The notes beneath the pieces are model-generated. The model did not search any database and had not been told where the DNA came from. It worked only from the letters and a program-made list of their open reading frames with translations. This document shows, in pieces, positions 1-10,800 of a DNA stretch of 64,000 nucleotides. The position numbers and the translations under genes were made by a program. Numbering within the stretch: position 1 is the first letter of the stretch; each line of letters begins with the position of its first letter. This DNA is from Closterium sp. NIES-65. Taxonomy: Eukaryota; Streptophyta; Zygnematophyceae; Desmidiales; Closteriaceae. The stretch lies in contig CANXME010000417.1 of the NCBI GenBank assembly GCA_948144175.1, forward strand, positions 37,643 to 101,642. Reading direction: 5' to 3'.

Positions 1-81
1 ATCGATTTTCAGGATCAGCTGCATGATCTGCGCCCACGTAGCTGTGAGGTTGAATGACGTCGTCGTCAGCGTGGAGTAGGA
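1..81 (-). pseudogene. Element 2 remnant: copia RNase H fragment
   Basis: This short left-edge piece belongs to the old minus-strand copia element (element 2) that resumes at 7851. Read on the minus strand across the junction, with element 1 and one TAGGA copy removed, the frame continues from the end of the reverse transcriptase (STPDIGLSYS). A second frame then reads HSYVGADHAADPENR, which resembles the copia RNase H motif around D-A-D-H-A-G-D-P-E-N-R. The switch of frame implies a small indel. The rest of the RNase H domain and the 3' LTR lie outside the window. Confidence 0.75.
77..81. repeat. Target site duplication of element 1, left copy
   Basis: TAGGA directly precedes the TG of the left LTR at 82. 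The identical TAGGA is at 7851-7855, directly after the CA that closes the right LTR. A perfect 5-bp duplication is what a Ty1/copia integrase leaves. Confidence 0.93.
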
Positions 82-1269
82 TGCGGAGATAACTGCAGCA
101 ACGGGAGCTAGGCTACGGGCTAGGCACGTGTGCTCGTGTGATATCTGCGTTCTCTGTTCCTTAGTCGTTTTCCTTGTGCACACACTACTTGCTAGTTCAC
201 GGGGAAAAATTGGCAAGAGTTTCTTTAAGAAAAGTTCAGAACAATGGTACAATGAAGTTGGCATAGCAAGACTACATCAGAGCTAGCATTCAGGTTGGTC
301 GACTGCCAGCACAGCATGGTCGACCGCGTTCCAGCAGTGCAAAGTCGACAGCTTGCCAACGCTGCAGGTTGACGGTGTGCCAGCATTGCTCACGCAGGAC
401 AGCAGTGCACCCGCTTTGCAGGTGCGCGCAGATGATTGGCATGCAAAGTTTCGTCATCTGCACAGCGCACACACCAGGTCAACCTCGGGCTAGCGACTGC
501 CTCTGATCCGCCACGACGACCTCGGGATACCACCATGGAGGTCGGTCTCGCCAACTTCGCCTGGGTGACCGTCGCACTCCTTCGCAGAACCTTGTCACCC
601 AGGTATCCTGGTCGACCGGGCAACTATGTCAACCAGCTGCTCCTGTATGTGCTCGTCGACCTCCCAAGTCGACAACCACACCAAGTCGACCTCACCAGGT
701 CGACCACTCCTCTGGTCGACCAGCTCCAGGTCAACGTCACTCCTGGTCGACCAGTGCAGTTGTCAGCCGACCACCCAAGTCGGCTACCCAAAGTCGGCGT
801 CACCAGGTCGACGCCCCTTCTACGTCGGCGCCGACTTCCAGGCTGACCTCTCGAAGTCGGCGTCCTCCCAAGTCGGCGCCGACTTGCAAGTCGGTGACCT
901 TGCAAGTCGGTGACCTTGCAAGTCGGTGACCTTGCAAGTCGGTGACCTTGCAAGTCGGTGACCTGGCAGGTCGGTGACCTTGCAAGTCGGTGACCTTGCA
1001 AGTCGGTGACCTGGCAAGTCGGTGACCTTGCAAGTCGGTGCCGACTTCCAGGTCGACGTGCCACATCGCCGACCACCAGTTGAAGTCGGCCGCCGGCTTC
1101 CCAAGTCGGCGGCATTGCAGTGGCGCCGTGCAAGTCGACCAACCCCGTCGACCAGCTCGTCCAAGTCGGCGTCCCCACTGCTGCAAGTCGGCTGTACCTT
1201 CCGTACACCCCACCACAAAGTCGGCTCCGCCCAAGCGTGGACGGGGCCAACACACAACTCCCGTTGACA
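82..1269 (-). repeat. 3' LTR of element 1
   Basis: 1,188 bp, TG...CA, nearly identical to 6663-7850 at a constant offset of 6,581. The LTR is dense in AAGTCGG and GTCGAC words and holds a 16-bp tandem array at 888-1044. Open frames inside it on both strands (for example 624-1253) are translations of this repeat and are not genes. Confidence 0.95.
888..1044 (-). repeat. 16-bp tandem array inside the element 1 LTR
   Basis: Nine complete units of the 16-mer AAGTCGGTGACCTTGC (with G or A variants) start at 888, 904, 920 and so on to 1016; a tenth merges into AAGTCGGTGCCGAC. On the element's sense strand every unit contains ACCGAC, which matches the RCCGAC core bound by DREB/CBF-type AP2 factors in plants. 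The same array is at 7469-7625 in the other LTR. A role as an enhancer is inference. Confidence 0.85.
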
Positions 1270-1279
1270 CTCCCCTGCC
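1270..1279 (-). other. Polypurine tract candidate of element 1
   Basis: On the minus strand GGCAGGGGAG directly precedes the TG of the 3' LTR, the expected place for the plus-strand primer. Confidence 0.6.
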
Positions 1280-1399
1280 GCGTTCACGCTTGGCCCCCCC
1301 AAGTCCACTCGGCAGTACTCCTCGGAGAATAGCTCGTCGACGTGCACCCAACACACAGCACGTCGTCCACCGCACCAGCCATGCAAGAGGGCATGGCAC

Positions 1400-4300
1400 C
1401 TATTGCTGCACGTTGTCATCTTCGTTGCCCACGTCGGCCAAGCGCACCTGGCCGATGGTGACGGAGCACCGGTTGAAGGCCGGATAGTGCAGCGCCTTTG
1501 TCAGGAAGTCGGCCGGCTGCTTAGTGGTCGGGATGTACCTCAGCGAGAACTTCCCGCGCTTCACCATGTGCTGCAGCCAGGCCTGTCGCCGCTCCATGTG
1601 CTTGAGGTTGCCCGTCAACCCCATGCCCTCGACGACTGTGATGGCCGACTTGTTGTCCACCCGAAGGACGGTCGGCTTCCCGGCATCCAGCTGCCGGAAC
1701 TCTGCAAGGAGGAAGCGAAGTCGGCGTCCTTCTTTGCCGGCTTCGGTGGCTGCCACGTACTCCGACTCAGTCGACGACAACGTCGCACACTTGATGCGCT
1801 GGCTCGACCAGGAGACTGCGGCCCCTCCATAGACGAACACGTAGCCACCCGTGCTCGTCCTGTTCTGCTTGTCACCGGCGTCGTCGGCGTCCACGTAGCC
1901 GACCAGCTCCAACGACTCAGGTCCACCGCCGAACTCCAGTGCGGTGTCGCGCGTATTGGCGAGGTAGGCGAGGCAGCGGTCGACCTCGCGCCAGTGCTGG
2001 TCGCTCCTCACCGTGAGGCCGCTCCCCAGCTTGCTGCAGGCGAAGGCGATGTCCGGCCTCGTCGTCGTCGCCGCGAATTGCAGCGAGCCGACCTTCTGCC
2101 GGTACTCCTCTTCCTGCCGCTCCTGTGCCTCCTCGTCATCGAACGTGAGCTCGGCGTAGGCATCGACCGAAACTGGCGTCTTCGGGGTGCGCCCGGTCTG
2201 CTCCTCGTCGATGAAGCGCCTACGGAGCTTGTCGGCGTAGCCCTGCTGGTGCAGCCACAGCTTCCCCGCCGACCTGTCGCGGACGATCTCCAGCCCGAGG
2301 TACTTCTGTACCGGCGAGATCTCACGCAGCTCGAAGGCGGCTTCCAGCAGCTCCTTCAGCTCCTTCAACATCGCGGCGCTACTGCTGGCGGCAAGTAGGT
2401 CGTCGACGTAGACCAGCACCCAGCAGGCCACTCCGTCCTTTCCGTCCTTGAAGTAGAGAGCCTCGTCGACCTGGCTCTTCTTCCACCCGGCGCCGACCAG
2501 CACGTCATTGAGCGCCAAGTACCATAGCAGCGGCGACTGCTTTAGCCCGTACAGGCTCTTCAGCAGCTTGCACACCCGGCCGGTCCCGTCGTTGAAGTAG
2601 TCCGGCTGGGACATGTAGAGCACCCTGTCGAGCTTGCTCTGCAAGAAGGCGTTCTTCATGTCGAGCTGCATCAGGTTGAGGTTGCGGACGGCGACGATGC
2701 TGAGGAAGATCCTCAGCGTGACGTAGCTGCCCACCGGCGCGAACGTCTCGTCGTAGTCGGCGCCGTACACCTGTGTGAAGCCCTTCACAACCAGCCTCGC
2801 CTTCTCGCGCTCGACGGTGTCGTCGACGTGGTACTTAGTCGTCAACACCCACCGGTTCTTCATGACATTCACTCCCGGCGGACGTTCGACCAACTCCCAC
2901 GTTCCCATGTTGAGGAGGCTGCGAATCTCCTCCTCCATGGCGGCCTTCACTGCCGGGCCCTTCCAGCTCGCCAATGCGTCCTTCACCGTCATCGTCGAGA
3001 TGTCCCAACGGTGCTCAGGGTCGGCTAGCATGTCGGGGTCGAGCTCTGGAAACTCCTCATCCTCCTCGGCATCGTCGTACAGCAGGTCGTCGGCCTCATC
3101 GTCCACGTCGTACACCGTGGTGAAGGCAGCGGGGACGAAGAAGTCAGGCGGCCTCCGAAGTCGGCCTGAACGCCGTGGTCCTGGCTGGACCTCCTCGGCG
3201 TCCCCTCCATCGTTGCTGTTGTCGCTGCCCTCGGCGTCCTGCTGCTCCTCAGCCGGCGTCCCAGCCGACTTCTCCCCTATGGTCGGCTCCCCTGCCGACT
3301 GCCCGGTCGCCGACTGCTCCTTGGTCGGCGTCACTGCTGCCTGCTTCTTTGTCGGCCGCTGGTCCTCGACCTTCTTCTCGACCTGCTCCTCCCCTGTCGG
3401 CGTCGACTGCAATCCCACGTCGACCTGCCGCTCGTCACGTCGGCCACCGGCGATGCACTTGGCCGAAGGCGACGTCCCACTACTCCCCTCATCGCCGGAG
3501 GCCGACACCGAGGTCACCCCACGTAGGTCGGCCACGAGGGGAGGGGCAGGGGTCGGAGGGCGAGGGGTAGGGGGGCGGACGTCCTCGACGTCCGTAATAG
3601 CAAGCTCACCGACCTCGGCAAGCAGTGGCAGCGTCGCCGACGAGGTGTTAGAGGGCGGGGTGGGCGACGAGCGGCCGGACACCGACCCGTACTCCGTCTT
3701 CCACTCGGCCAGCGACAGCTCCTCGTAGAACACCACATCCGACGTGGTGACCACCCGGTCGGCGTCGACGTCGAGGAGCTCCCAGCCCTTGCTCGCCGCC
3801 GACACGCCAAGGTGCACGCCCCACCTGGCCTTCGGCTGCAGCTTCCCACCACGCTGCTGCTCAGGGACAAGGAACTGCGCCATGCAGCCCCACACCCGCG
3901 CCAGCGACAAGTCGGGCTTCTTCCCGGTCAGCAGCTGGTATGGCGTCGTCCCCGGTGGCAGCGTCGACCTCTCAAGACAGTTGCGGACCCAGATGGCCTG
4001 TCGCAGAGCGAGGTGCCACCAGTGGTGCTGCACGCCCATGTGCAGCAGCATTGTCCGCACTGACTCCACCACCGTCCTCATCTCCCGCTCCGCCATGCCG
4101 TTCTGCTGCGGGGTGTATGGGCAGGTCAGGTCGTGGACGATCCCCTTGTCGTTCACGAAGTCGGTGAACTGCTTCCCGAGGAACTCCCCTCCCCGGTCTG
4201 AGCGCAGCATCAACACCGACTTCTTCGTCTGCCTCTCAGCCACCGCCAGCCACTGTACGAACGCCGGCAACGCATCTGACTTCTTGGTGACCGGCTTCAC

Positions 4301-6556
4301 CCACACGTAGCGGGTCTTGCGGTCCTTCAGCAACAAGAAGTACAGGCTGCCATCCTTGGCAGCCACGCGGAATGGCCCGCACAGGTCGATGTGCACGACG
4401 GCCAGCACATCGTTGGCGTCGGAGCCGTGGTCGGGGAAGGTGTGCCGCGCCAGCTTCCCGCCGACGCACGAGACACAAGGTGAGTCAGCGCCCGTCGCCG
4501 ACTTGAGGTCCAGCCCAATGGCGACCTCGTTCTTCGCCGAGCTCCGTATGGTGTCCATGCCGACATGTGCAAGCCGGGCATGCATACGGTCCGGCGTCGA
4601 CTTCGTCTTCGAGACTATCGCCCGCAGAGCCACAACCTCCGTCGTGGGCGACGTCGACCTCGTTGGGTAGGGACGCAGGTCGGTGCAGAGGACACGCCCG
4701 GAGTACGTCGCCCGACCGAGTACCTCTCCCGTTGCCGAGACGAGCAGCATCCCGTCACCGTCCTCTTGCAGTTTCACACCGTGCTCCTTCAGCTGGCCGG
4801 ACGACAGCAAGTTCGCCCGCACACCCGGGACGTACAGCACGTCGGGGATGAGCACCTGCTTCCCGGCCTCCCCTTGCAGGGCGACGGTGCCGCGGCCCTG
4901 GACATCCTGCAGCGCCCCATTGAAGCCGCGCACGTGCTTGATGAAGCCGCTCGGCTGCAGGTCGACGAAGACTTCCTTCGTCCCCATCAGGTGGTTGGAG
5001 CAACCGCTGTCAAGCAGGACCACCGCCGGGTTCGCCTGCACAGCCGCCGCCACCGCCTGGAAGTCCTCTCCAGCCTCCGGCGCCAGAGAGATGGTCGGCT
5101 CCACGACGCCGACCAGCGAGCACGACGCCGTCTTGTCGTCTCCCCCCTTGCCGCCTGCAACGGAGTCGGCGTCCTTCGCCGAAGTCGATGTCTTGGTCGA
5201 CTGCTTCTCCTTGCGCGGCTGGTTTCCTCCACGACGAGGACGACGGCTGCCAGACCTCCCGCGGCCACCCTTGTCGTCGTCGTCGGAGTCACTGCGGTCG
5301 GGACACTCGAAGGAGAGGTGATCGGGGCTGTGGCAGATCCAGCACTCCCGACGTCGACCTCCTCCTCCTCGACCGCCGTCCTTGGTCGACTTCCTCTTGT
5401 CGACCTCCTTGGCCGGCTTCCAGCCACTGCTACCACCACCGCCAGACTGCCCGCGTTGTCCCGGTCGGCCTCCTTGCTTCGCTGAGGTGACAAAGTTCGC
5501 CTGCGCCAAGAGCTCCTGCGACCGCTCAGCCTCCTGCATCGCCTCGTCCTGCAGGATATACGAGGTCAGGTTGTCCTCGTTGAGCGTCGCCCTTGTGCTC
5601 GGCGCCATAGACAGCCGCTTTAGCAGGTTGTAGCTGCTAGAGAGACCCTGCATGACATGGGTGATGTACGACGCCGTGGAGTACTGCGCGCCGGCCATCC
5701 TGATGGTGGCGAGAATTCGCCGTGCCCGGTTGCAGTAGTCGGTCGCTGTCTCCTCGTCGCCCATACGCAGGTGCGTCAGCTGTCCCTCCAGCTGGGCGAT
5801 GAACAGGTCGTCGGTGACCTGGTACGTCGACTCAATGAAGTGCCACGCCCGGTGGCCAGCGTCGATGTATTCCCGGCACCACTTCAACGCGATCTGCACG
5901 CCCGGCGAGCAGCACCGCGAGATGACCGTGAAGGTCAACAGCTGCACGGCGCGAAACTCCGCACGCAGGTCGGGGTGGTGCTCCCCCGGCGTCGCCACGG
6001 TCCCTCGGGCGAAGCCGATCAGCCCGGCCATCTCCAGCTGGGGCTCGATGGCTTCCTTCCAGGTGAGAATGTCGGGTCGACCGACCAGCGGAGGGGTGAC
6101 CGAGATCCTGTCCGGCGTAAACTTGAAGTAGCCGTAGCTCGGCGCAATTCCGCCCGCCGTCACCTGGGTCGCCGACATCGGTGACAGTCCACTTCGACGC
6201 CCACCAGTGTCGCCATGCAAGGAGCCTGCAGCCGCTGAAGACTGCATCCCTCGCGTCTGAACGCCGCCGACTTCACCGGCGTGTATCACACCTCTTTGCC
6301 TCGACGTGCCTCCAGCACTGCTGCCGACTTGACCGCCACCGGCGTTGACGCCCACGTCGACGCCGCCTTCGTTGTTCACAGGACGAGGAGAGGCGGGTCG
6401 AGACGGGTGCTCCGTCGCCCACGTTGAGCGGAGTCCAGCCTCGACGACCGCCCAGGGCAAGTCGCCATACTCGTTGGCCTCATGCTTCCTCCTCGCGTTC
6501 TCCAACCGTGCCTCCAGGGTGTCCACCACCCCCGCGTCACCTACGGCTCCTACCAT
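1400..6556 (-). CDS. Gag-Pol polyprotein of element 1 (Ty1/copia)
   Basis: A single uninterrupted 1,718-residue frame. In order it shows: an N-terminal linker; a UBN2/gag-like domain (about 140-330); a basic Gly-rich stretch; a CCHC zinc knuckle at about 404-418 (CWICHSPDHLSFEC); an aspartic protease with LLDSGCSNHLMG near 516; a GAG-pre-integrase segment with RLAH and CVSC; an integrase core with D in HIDLCGPF (about 720), D in SDRGGEF (about 787) and E in NGMAERE (about 820); a long acidic linker; reverse transcriptase with DMKNAF and YVDD (about 1383); and RNase H with DADDAG (about 1557) and TESEY (about 1596). The order protease-integrase-RT-RNase H is diagnostic of copia. Gag and Pol share one frame, so any Gag excess must arise without frameshifting. 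No inactivating change is visible. Confidence 0.95.
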   Translation of the reverse strand: MVGAVGDAGVVDTLEARLENARRKHEANEYGDLPWAVVEAGLRSTWATEHPSRPASPRPVNNEGGVDVGVNAGGGQVGSSAGGTSRQRGVIHAGEVGGVQTRGMQSSAAAGSLHGDTGGRRSGLSPMSATQVTAGGIAPSYGYFKFTPDRISVTPPLVGRPDILTWKEAIEPQLEMAGLIGFARGTVATPGEHHPDLRAEFRAVQLLTFTVISRCCSPGVQIALKWCREYIDAGHRAWHFIESTYQVTDDLFIAQLEGQLTHLRMGDEETATDYCNRARRILATIRMAGAQYSTASYITHVMQGLSSSYNLLKRLSMAPSTRATLNEDNLTSYILQDEAMQEAERSQELLAQANFVTSAKQGGRPGQRGQSGGGGSSGWKPAKEVDKRKSTKDGGRGGGGRRRECWICHSPDHLSFECPDRSDSDDDDKGGRGRSGSRRPRRGGNQPRKEKQSTKTSTSAKDADSVAGGKGGDDKTASCSLVGVVEPTISLAPEAGEDFQAVAAAVQANPAVVLLDSGCSNHLMGTKEVFVDLQPSGFIKHVRGFNGALQDVQGRGTVALQGEAGKQVLIPDVLYVPGVRANLLSSGQLKEHGVKLQEDGDGMLLVSATGEVLGRATYSGRVLCTDLRPYPTRSTSPTTEVVALRAIVSKTKSTPDRMHARLAHVGMDTIRSSAKNEVAIGLDLKSATGADSPCVSCVGGKLARHTFPDHGSDANDVLAVVHIDLCGPFRVAAKDGSLYFLLLKDRKTRYVWVKPVTKKSDALPAFVQWLAVAERQTKKSVLMLRSDRGGEFLGKQFTDFVNDKGIVHDLTCPYTPQQNGMAEREMRTVVESVRTMLLHMGVQHHWWHLALRQAIWVRNCLERSTLPPGTTPYQLLTGKKPDLSLARVWGCMAQFLVPEQQRGGKLQPKARWGVHLGVSAASKGWELLDVDADRVVTTSDVVFYEELSLAEWKTEYGSVSGRSSPTPPSNTSSATLPLLAEVGELAITDVEDVRPPTPRPPTPAPPLVADLRGVTSVSASGDEGSSGTSPSAKCIAGGRRDERQVDVGLQSTPTGEEQVEKKVEDQRPTKKQAAVTPTKEQSATGQSAGEPTIGEKSAGTPAEEQQDAEGSDNSNDGGDAEEVQPGPRRSGRLRRPPDFFVPAAFTTVYDVDDEADDLLYDDAEEDEEFPELDPDMLADPEHRWDISTMTVKDALASWKGPAVKAAMEEEIRSLLNMGTWELVERPPGVNVMKNRWVLTTKYHVDDTVEREKARLVVKGFTQVYGADYDETFAPVGSYVTLRIFLSIVAVRNLNLMQLDMKNAFLQSKLDRVLYMSQPDYFNDGTGRVCKLLKSLYGLKQSPLLWYLALNDVLVGAGWKKSQVDEALYFKDGKDGVACWVLVYVDDLLAASSSAAMLKELKELLEAAFELREISPVQKYLGLEIVRDRSAGKLWLHQQGYADKLRRRFIDEEQTGRTPKTPVSVDAYAELTFDDEEAQERQEEEYRQKVGSLQFAATTTRPDIAFACSKLGSGLTVRSDQHWREVDRCLAYLANTRDTALEFGGGPESLELVGYVDADDAGDKQNRTSTGGYVFVYGGAAVSWSSQRIKCATLSSTESEYVAATEAGKEGRRLRFLLAEFRQLDAGKPTVLRVDNKSAITVVEGMGLTGNLKHMERRQAWLQHMVKRGKFSLRYIPTTKQPADFLTKALHYPAFNRCSVTIGQVRLADVGNEDDNVQQ

Positions 6557-6648
6557 AGTGACTACTGCACAGTTGCCGGCCTGTAACTACGCAATAGGTA
6601 AGTGGTATCTACGTCGACCTGACTGAAAGGTAAGTCGTGTGCCGTCCA

Positions 6649-6662
6649 CGCTCACCGCACCA
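6649..6662 (-). other. Primer binding site candidate of element 1
   Basis: On the minus strand the 5' LTR ends ...CGCA and is followed at once by TGGTGCGGTGAGCG. A TGG start next to the LTR fits complementarity to a tRNA CCA end. It is not the usual plant iMet site (TGGTATCAGAGC), and I cannot name the tRNA without a search. Confidence 0.55.
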
Positions 6663-7850
6663 TGCGGAGATAACTGCAGCAACGGGAGCTAGGCTACGGG
6701 CTAGGCACGTGTGCTCGTGTGATATCTGCGTTCTCTGTTCCTTAGTCGTTTTCCTTGTGCACACACTACTTGCTAGTTCACGGGGAAAAATTGGCAAGAG
6801 TTTCACTAAGAAAAGTTCAGAACAATGGTACAATGAAGTTGGCATAGCAAGACTACATCAGAGCTAGCATTCAGGTTGGTCGACTGCCAGCACAGCATGG
6901 TCGACCGCGTTCCAGCAGTGCAAAGTCGACAGCTTGCCAACGCTGCAGGTTGACGGTGTGCCAGCATTGCTCACGCAGAACAGCAGTGCACCCGCTTTGC
7001 AGGTGCGCGCAGATGATTGGCATGCAAAGTTTCGTCATCTGCACAGCGCACACACCAGGTCAACCTCGGGCTAGCGACTGCCTCTGATCCGCCACGACGA
7101 CCTCGGGATACCACCATGGAGGTCGGTCTCGCCAACTTCGCCTGGGTGACCGTCGCACTCCTTCGCAGAACCTTGTCACCCAGGTATCCTGGTCGACCGG
7201 GCAACTATGTCGACCAGCTGCTCCTGTATGTGCTCGTCGACCTCCCAAGTCGACAACCACACCAAGTCGACCTCACCAGGTCGACCACTCCTCTGGTCGA
7301 CCAGCTCCAGGTCAACGTCACTCCTGGTCGACCAGTGCAGTTGTCAGCCGACCACCCAAGTCGGCTACCCAAAGTCGGCGTCACCAGGTCGACGCCCCTT
7401 CTACGTCGGCGCCGACTTCCAGGCTGACCTCTCGAAGTCGGCGTCCTCCCAAGTCGGCGCCGACTTGCAAGTCGGTGACCTTGCAAGTCGGTGACCTTGC
7501 AAGTCGGTGACCTTGCAAGTCGGTGACCTTGCAAGTCGGTGACCTGGCAAGTCGGTGACCTTGCAAGTCGGTGACCTTGCAAGTCGGTGACCTGGCAAGT
7601 CGGTGACCTTGCAAGTCGGTGCCGACTTCCAGGTCGACGTGCCACATCGCCGACCACCAGTTGAAGTCGGCCGCCGGCTTCCCAAGTCGGCGGCATTGCA
7701 GTGGCGCCGTGCAAGTCGACCAACCCCGTCGACCAGCTCGTCCAAGTCGGCGTCCCCACTGCTGCAAGTCGGCTGTACCTTCCGTACACCCCACCACAAA
7801 GTCGGCTCCGCCCAAGCGTGGACGGGGCCAACACACAACTCCCGTTGACA
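6663..7850 (-). repeat. 5' LTR of element 1
   Basis: 1,188 bp, the partner of 82-1269. It should carry the element's promoter, firing leftwards. It contains the same 16-bp ACCGAC array at 7469-7625. Confidence 0.95.
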
Positions 7851-7855
7851 TAGGA
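7851..7855. repeat. Target site duplication of element 1, right copy
   Basis: TAGGA, identical to 77-81. Element 2 sequence resumes here. Confidence 0.93.
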
Positions 7856-10800
7856 GAGCCCAATGTCAGGTGTGGAGATGAAGGACTGCAGGGCGCATTC
7901 CAGGTCCAGTTGGTTCTCAACTACTGGCTTGCGAGAATACTGTGCCAGTTGGCTAGCGATGTACGAAAGGTCGAGTCGGCAGGTGACAGAGGCGAACAGA
8001 AGGCAACCCAGTTGTTGCTGGTACAGTTGAAGTCATGCGGGTGACTGTGGTTTGTTGTCTGGTTTGTAGTTGGTGCTGGGGCTGCGGTAGGGAGTTGAGA
8101 GTGGTGCGGGAGAGATGTTGAAGCGTTCCTTCAGCTGCTCTGCGTAATTGGAGGCTGACAAGTGAATTGCATCTGGCGCGTAAGTGATGTTTAACCCCAA
8201 AAACTGCTTCACTTCCGAATTGATGGTGATGTCCACGCGCTGCGCCAGATTTTCGTGAAACTGGTCCAAGAGTTTGTTGTAGGTGCCCGTGTACAGCAGG
8301 TCATCGACGTAGACTGTCACGAGGATGTAGTCGCCGCTGAAGTGGAGACGATACATTCCCGGGTCGTGTGGGAGCTTTTTGAAGCCGATTTCGAGGAGGA
8401 TTTTGTGCAGGTGCTGCTGCCAGAGGCGAGGTGCCTGCTTGATCCCGTAGAGGGACTTCTTCAGTTGACAGACCCTGGGATCACCTTCCCCGTAGGTGTG
8501 CGGCTGCTCCACAAAGATAGTGGCGTCCACCAACGCGTACAAGAACACGTTCTTTACGTCGATCTGTCGCAGTGGCAGGTGCTTTGCGGCGGCAATGGCG
8601 AGTAGAATCCGGACTGAGGTGTGGCGGCTGACGGGAGCGAAGGTTTGGTCGAAGTCGATGCCATGACACTGATCGTACCCGCGTACGACCCAGCGTGCCT
8701 TGAAACGCTCGATAGTGCCGTCACCGTTGTTTCAGGCGAAAAACCCACTTCCCGCTGAGCACCCTCCTCCCCTTCACTGCTGCACGATCGACTAGGACCC
8801 AGGTGTCACGCGATTCCAGCGCCTTCAGTTCCGCATCCATCGCAGCACGCCACTCTTTGGCGTGAGGACCGGTTAGGGCCTGGCGAGGATTCTTTGGCTC
8901 CATGGCCCGTGTAAGAGTAGAGACGGATGTGTGCAGGCCTAGAAGTTGAAGGCCTGACACATTGGTGGTGTCTGTGTTGGAGGGGACTTCCACCACGTCG
9001 TCGTCTCCGCTCTCATAGCCGGGTGCTGCGGTGCTTGGCTCTGCTTGGCGTCGTGATGGTCCTGGTGCGGAGTCGTCATCGCTGTTATCGTCGTCGTCGC
9101 GCGGGCGAGGTGGGATGCTGGGATGGTCGTCGGTGTCATCACGGTCCAGTACTGCTGCTGCTGCTGCGTCTTCTGGAGTCGCGAAGCTGCGGCCGCTGTT
9201 GACATAGCCGCGTGCCTGGTTTCGGCGCTCATCCTCGATCCACTGCTTCAGGGTGAGTCGTTTGTAGAAGAGAATGTCACGCGCGGGAACGATCTCCTTG
9301 CTATCCATGTCAAGAATGAGCCAGCCTTTGTGCTTGTGACTGAGCCCCAAGTGAACTCCCCAGCGCGCACGATGAACGAACTTGCCGATTGTTGCCGAGG
9401 TCGGCCGGTATTGCACCATGCACCCCCAAACCCTCAGCATGGAGGGGTCTCCCCTTGAGCCGGTCCACTTCATGTGAGGGGACAGGTTATCCTTGTTGGC
9501 GGTGGTGGAGAGGAGGTTGTGCAGGCGTACCGCGTGGTTCATGGCGTACGGCCAGAACTTCTTTGGCAGGCCGGACTAACGGGGCGCTATAGTGCTCCTG
9601 GCGGAAAAACCTTTGCTCGGAGGCAGTTGGCAAGTGTTTGGCGCGAGGGGTGGCCCATCCGCTGGTGCCAGAGATCGTCCTCGGCGCGAAGGCCGGAGGT
9701 ACGCTTGTGGCGGGTGTGATGCTCTGCTGCCTCCTCCGCCGTGAGTTCCGGGATCTGGAGTGGAGGTTCTTCCTCTTCTTCTCCTGGTTCTGCTTCGTTG
9801 TCCAGCTCCTCTACTTCTGCTTCTGCCATTGCCTCCCCTTCTGCAGGTGCCGTTGTGAGGTAGAGCGCAAGAAATTCGCGGTCGGGGATGATCGTGAGCG
9901 GGGTCGTGGTGCCTTCGATGAAGCGAGCAAACGGATCTGGGCGGGAGATTGGACCAAGAGAGTCCCAAGGCAGAGTTGGTGGTACATTCCCCTCCTCAAT
10001 CTCCGACCAGGGATCGCTCCAGCGATGAGGTGAGCGAGGTGGTTCACGAGTGCGCGGGGGTCGTCCGAGAGGAATGACAATGCGGGGTGGTGCTTCTCCG
10101 CGTTCTGCTTGCATCTCTCGTTCAGCTTCCTCCAATTCTTCTTGCGTCAGCTCCCCTTCCTCAGGCTCTGTTGTTCCCCATCCCCCGGTTGTGATCGCGC
10201 CGCTGGCGCTGGCTCCCCATGCTCCAGTGGCGGATGCCCAGGTTGTACCGCCTTCTTGATTGTCATCAACGTCGCCCCATCCTCCGTGTCGTGCTGACTC
10301 TTCGTCCCATCCCGCCGCGATGCGCTCCTCATACAGCTTTTGCTTCTTTTCCGCCCGAGCCTTATCCTGTTCTTCCTTAACACTCAGCTCCTCTGGTGCA
10401 TCAGGATCTTTTCAAGCAGGATCGATGTGGCGGCGGTAAACTTTGCGGGTATATGGGCGCTCACGTCCTTCCTCGTCTTTGGTTGTGGTGGTGGCCTCCA
10501 GAACGAATTGAAGATTGTCCGAATAGGGCGTTGCCCTTTTCGTTCATTCTAGCTCGTAGGCCTTGTCTGCTTCACCGAAGACGCGGTAAGATGCAACGGC
10601 AAGTTCTTCTCTGGTCATGCCGGTAGGTTCCGCCTCGGCGCTTTCTGCTTCTTGAATTGCCGCTTGCTCTCTTTCAACTTGCTCCGTGCGACTCGCGGTG
10701 GGCGTGTGGGCGTGTGGCAGGTTGTGCAGAGACCGTTGACGTCCAGTTCGTGCAAGTTGATCTCGCGGGGGTGAGGGCTGCGGCGGATCCACGGTCGTCC

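Larger units (their letters stand above)
82..7850 (-). mobile_element. Element 1: complete, potentially autonomous Ty1/copia LTR retrotransposon
   Basis: A full-length 7,769-bp LTR retrotransposon in minus orientation. It has two 1,188-bp LTRs (82-1269 and 6663-7850) starting TG and ending CA, flanked by the perfect duplication TAGGA. Inside the LTRs are a primer-binding-site candidate next to the 5' LTR, one uninterrupted gag-pol frame (6556 to 1400) and a purine tract next to the 3' LTR. I count five substitutions between the LTRs (in 'ttctttaaga' versus 'ttcactaaga' near 222, and near 379, 630 and 968), about 0.4% divergence, so insertion was recent. It landed inside the RNase H region of element 2. 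All parts needed for retrotransposition appear intact. Confidence 0.95.

Noticed and set aside
436-1487. Several overlapping open frames on both strands in the element 1 LTR
   Set aside because: They translate the LTR's tandem AAGTCGGTGACC and GTCGAC words, recur identically in both LTRs and have no domain.
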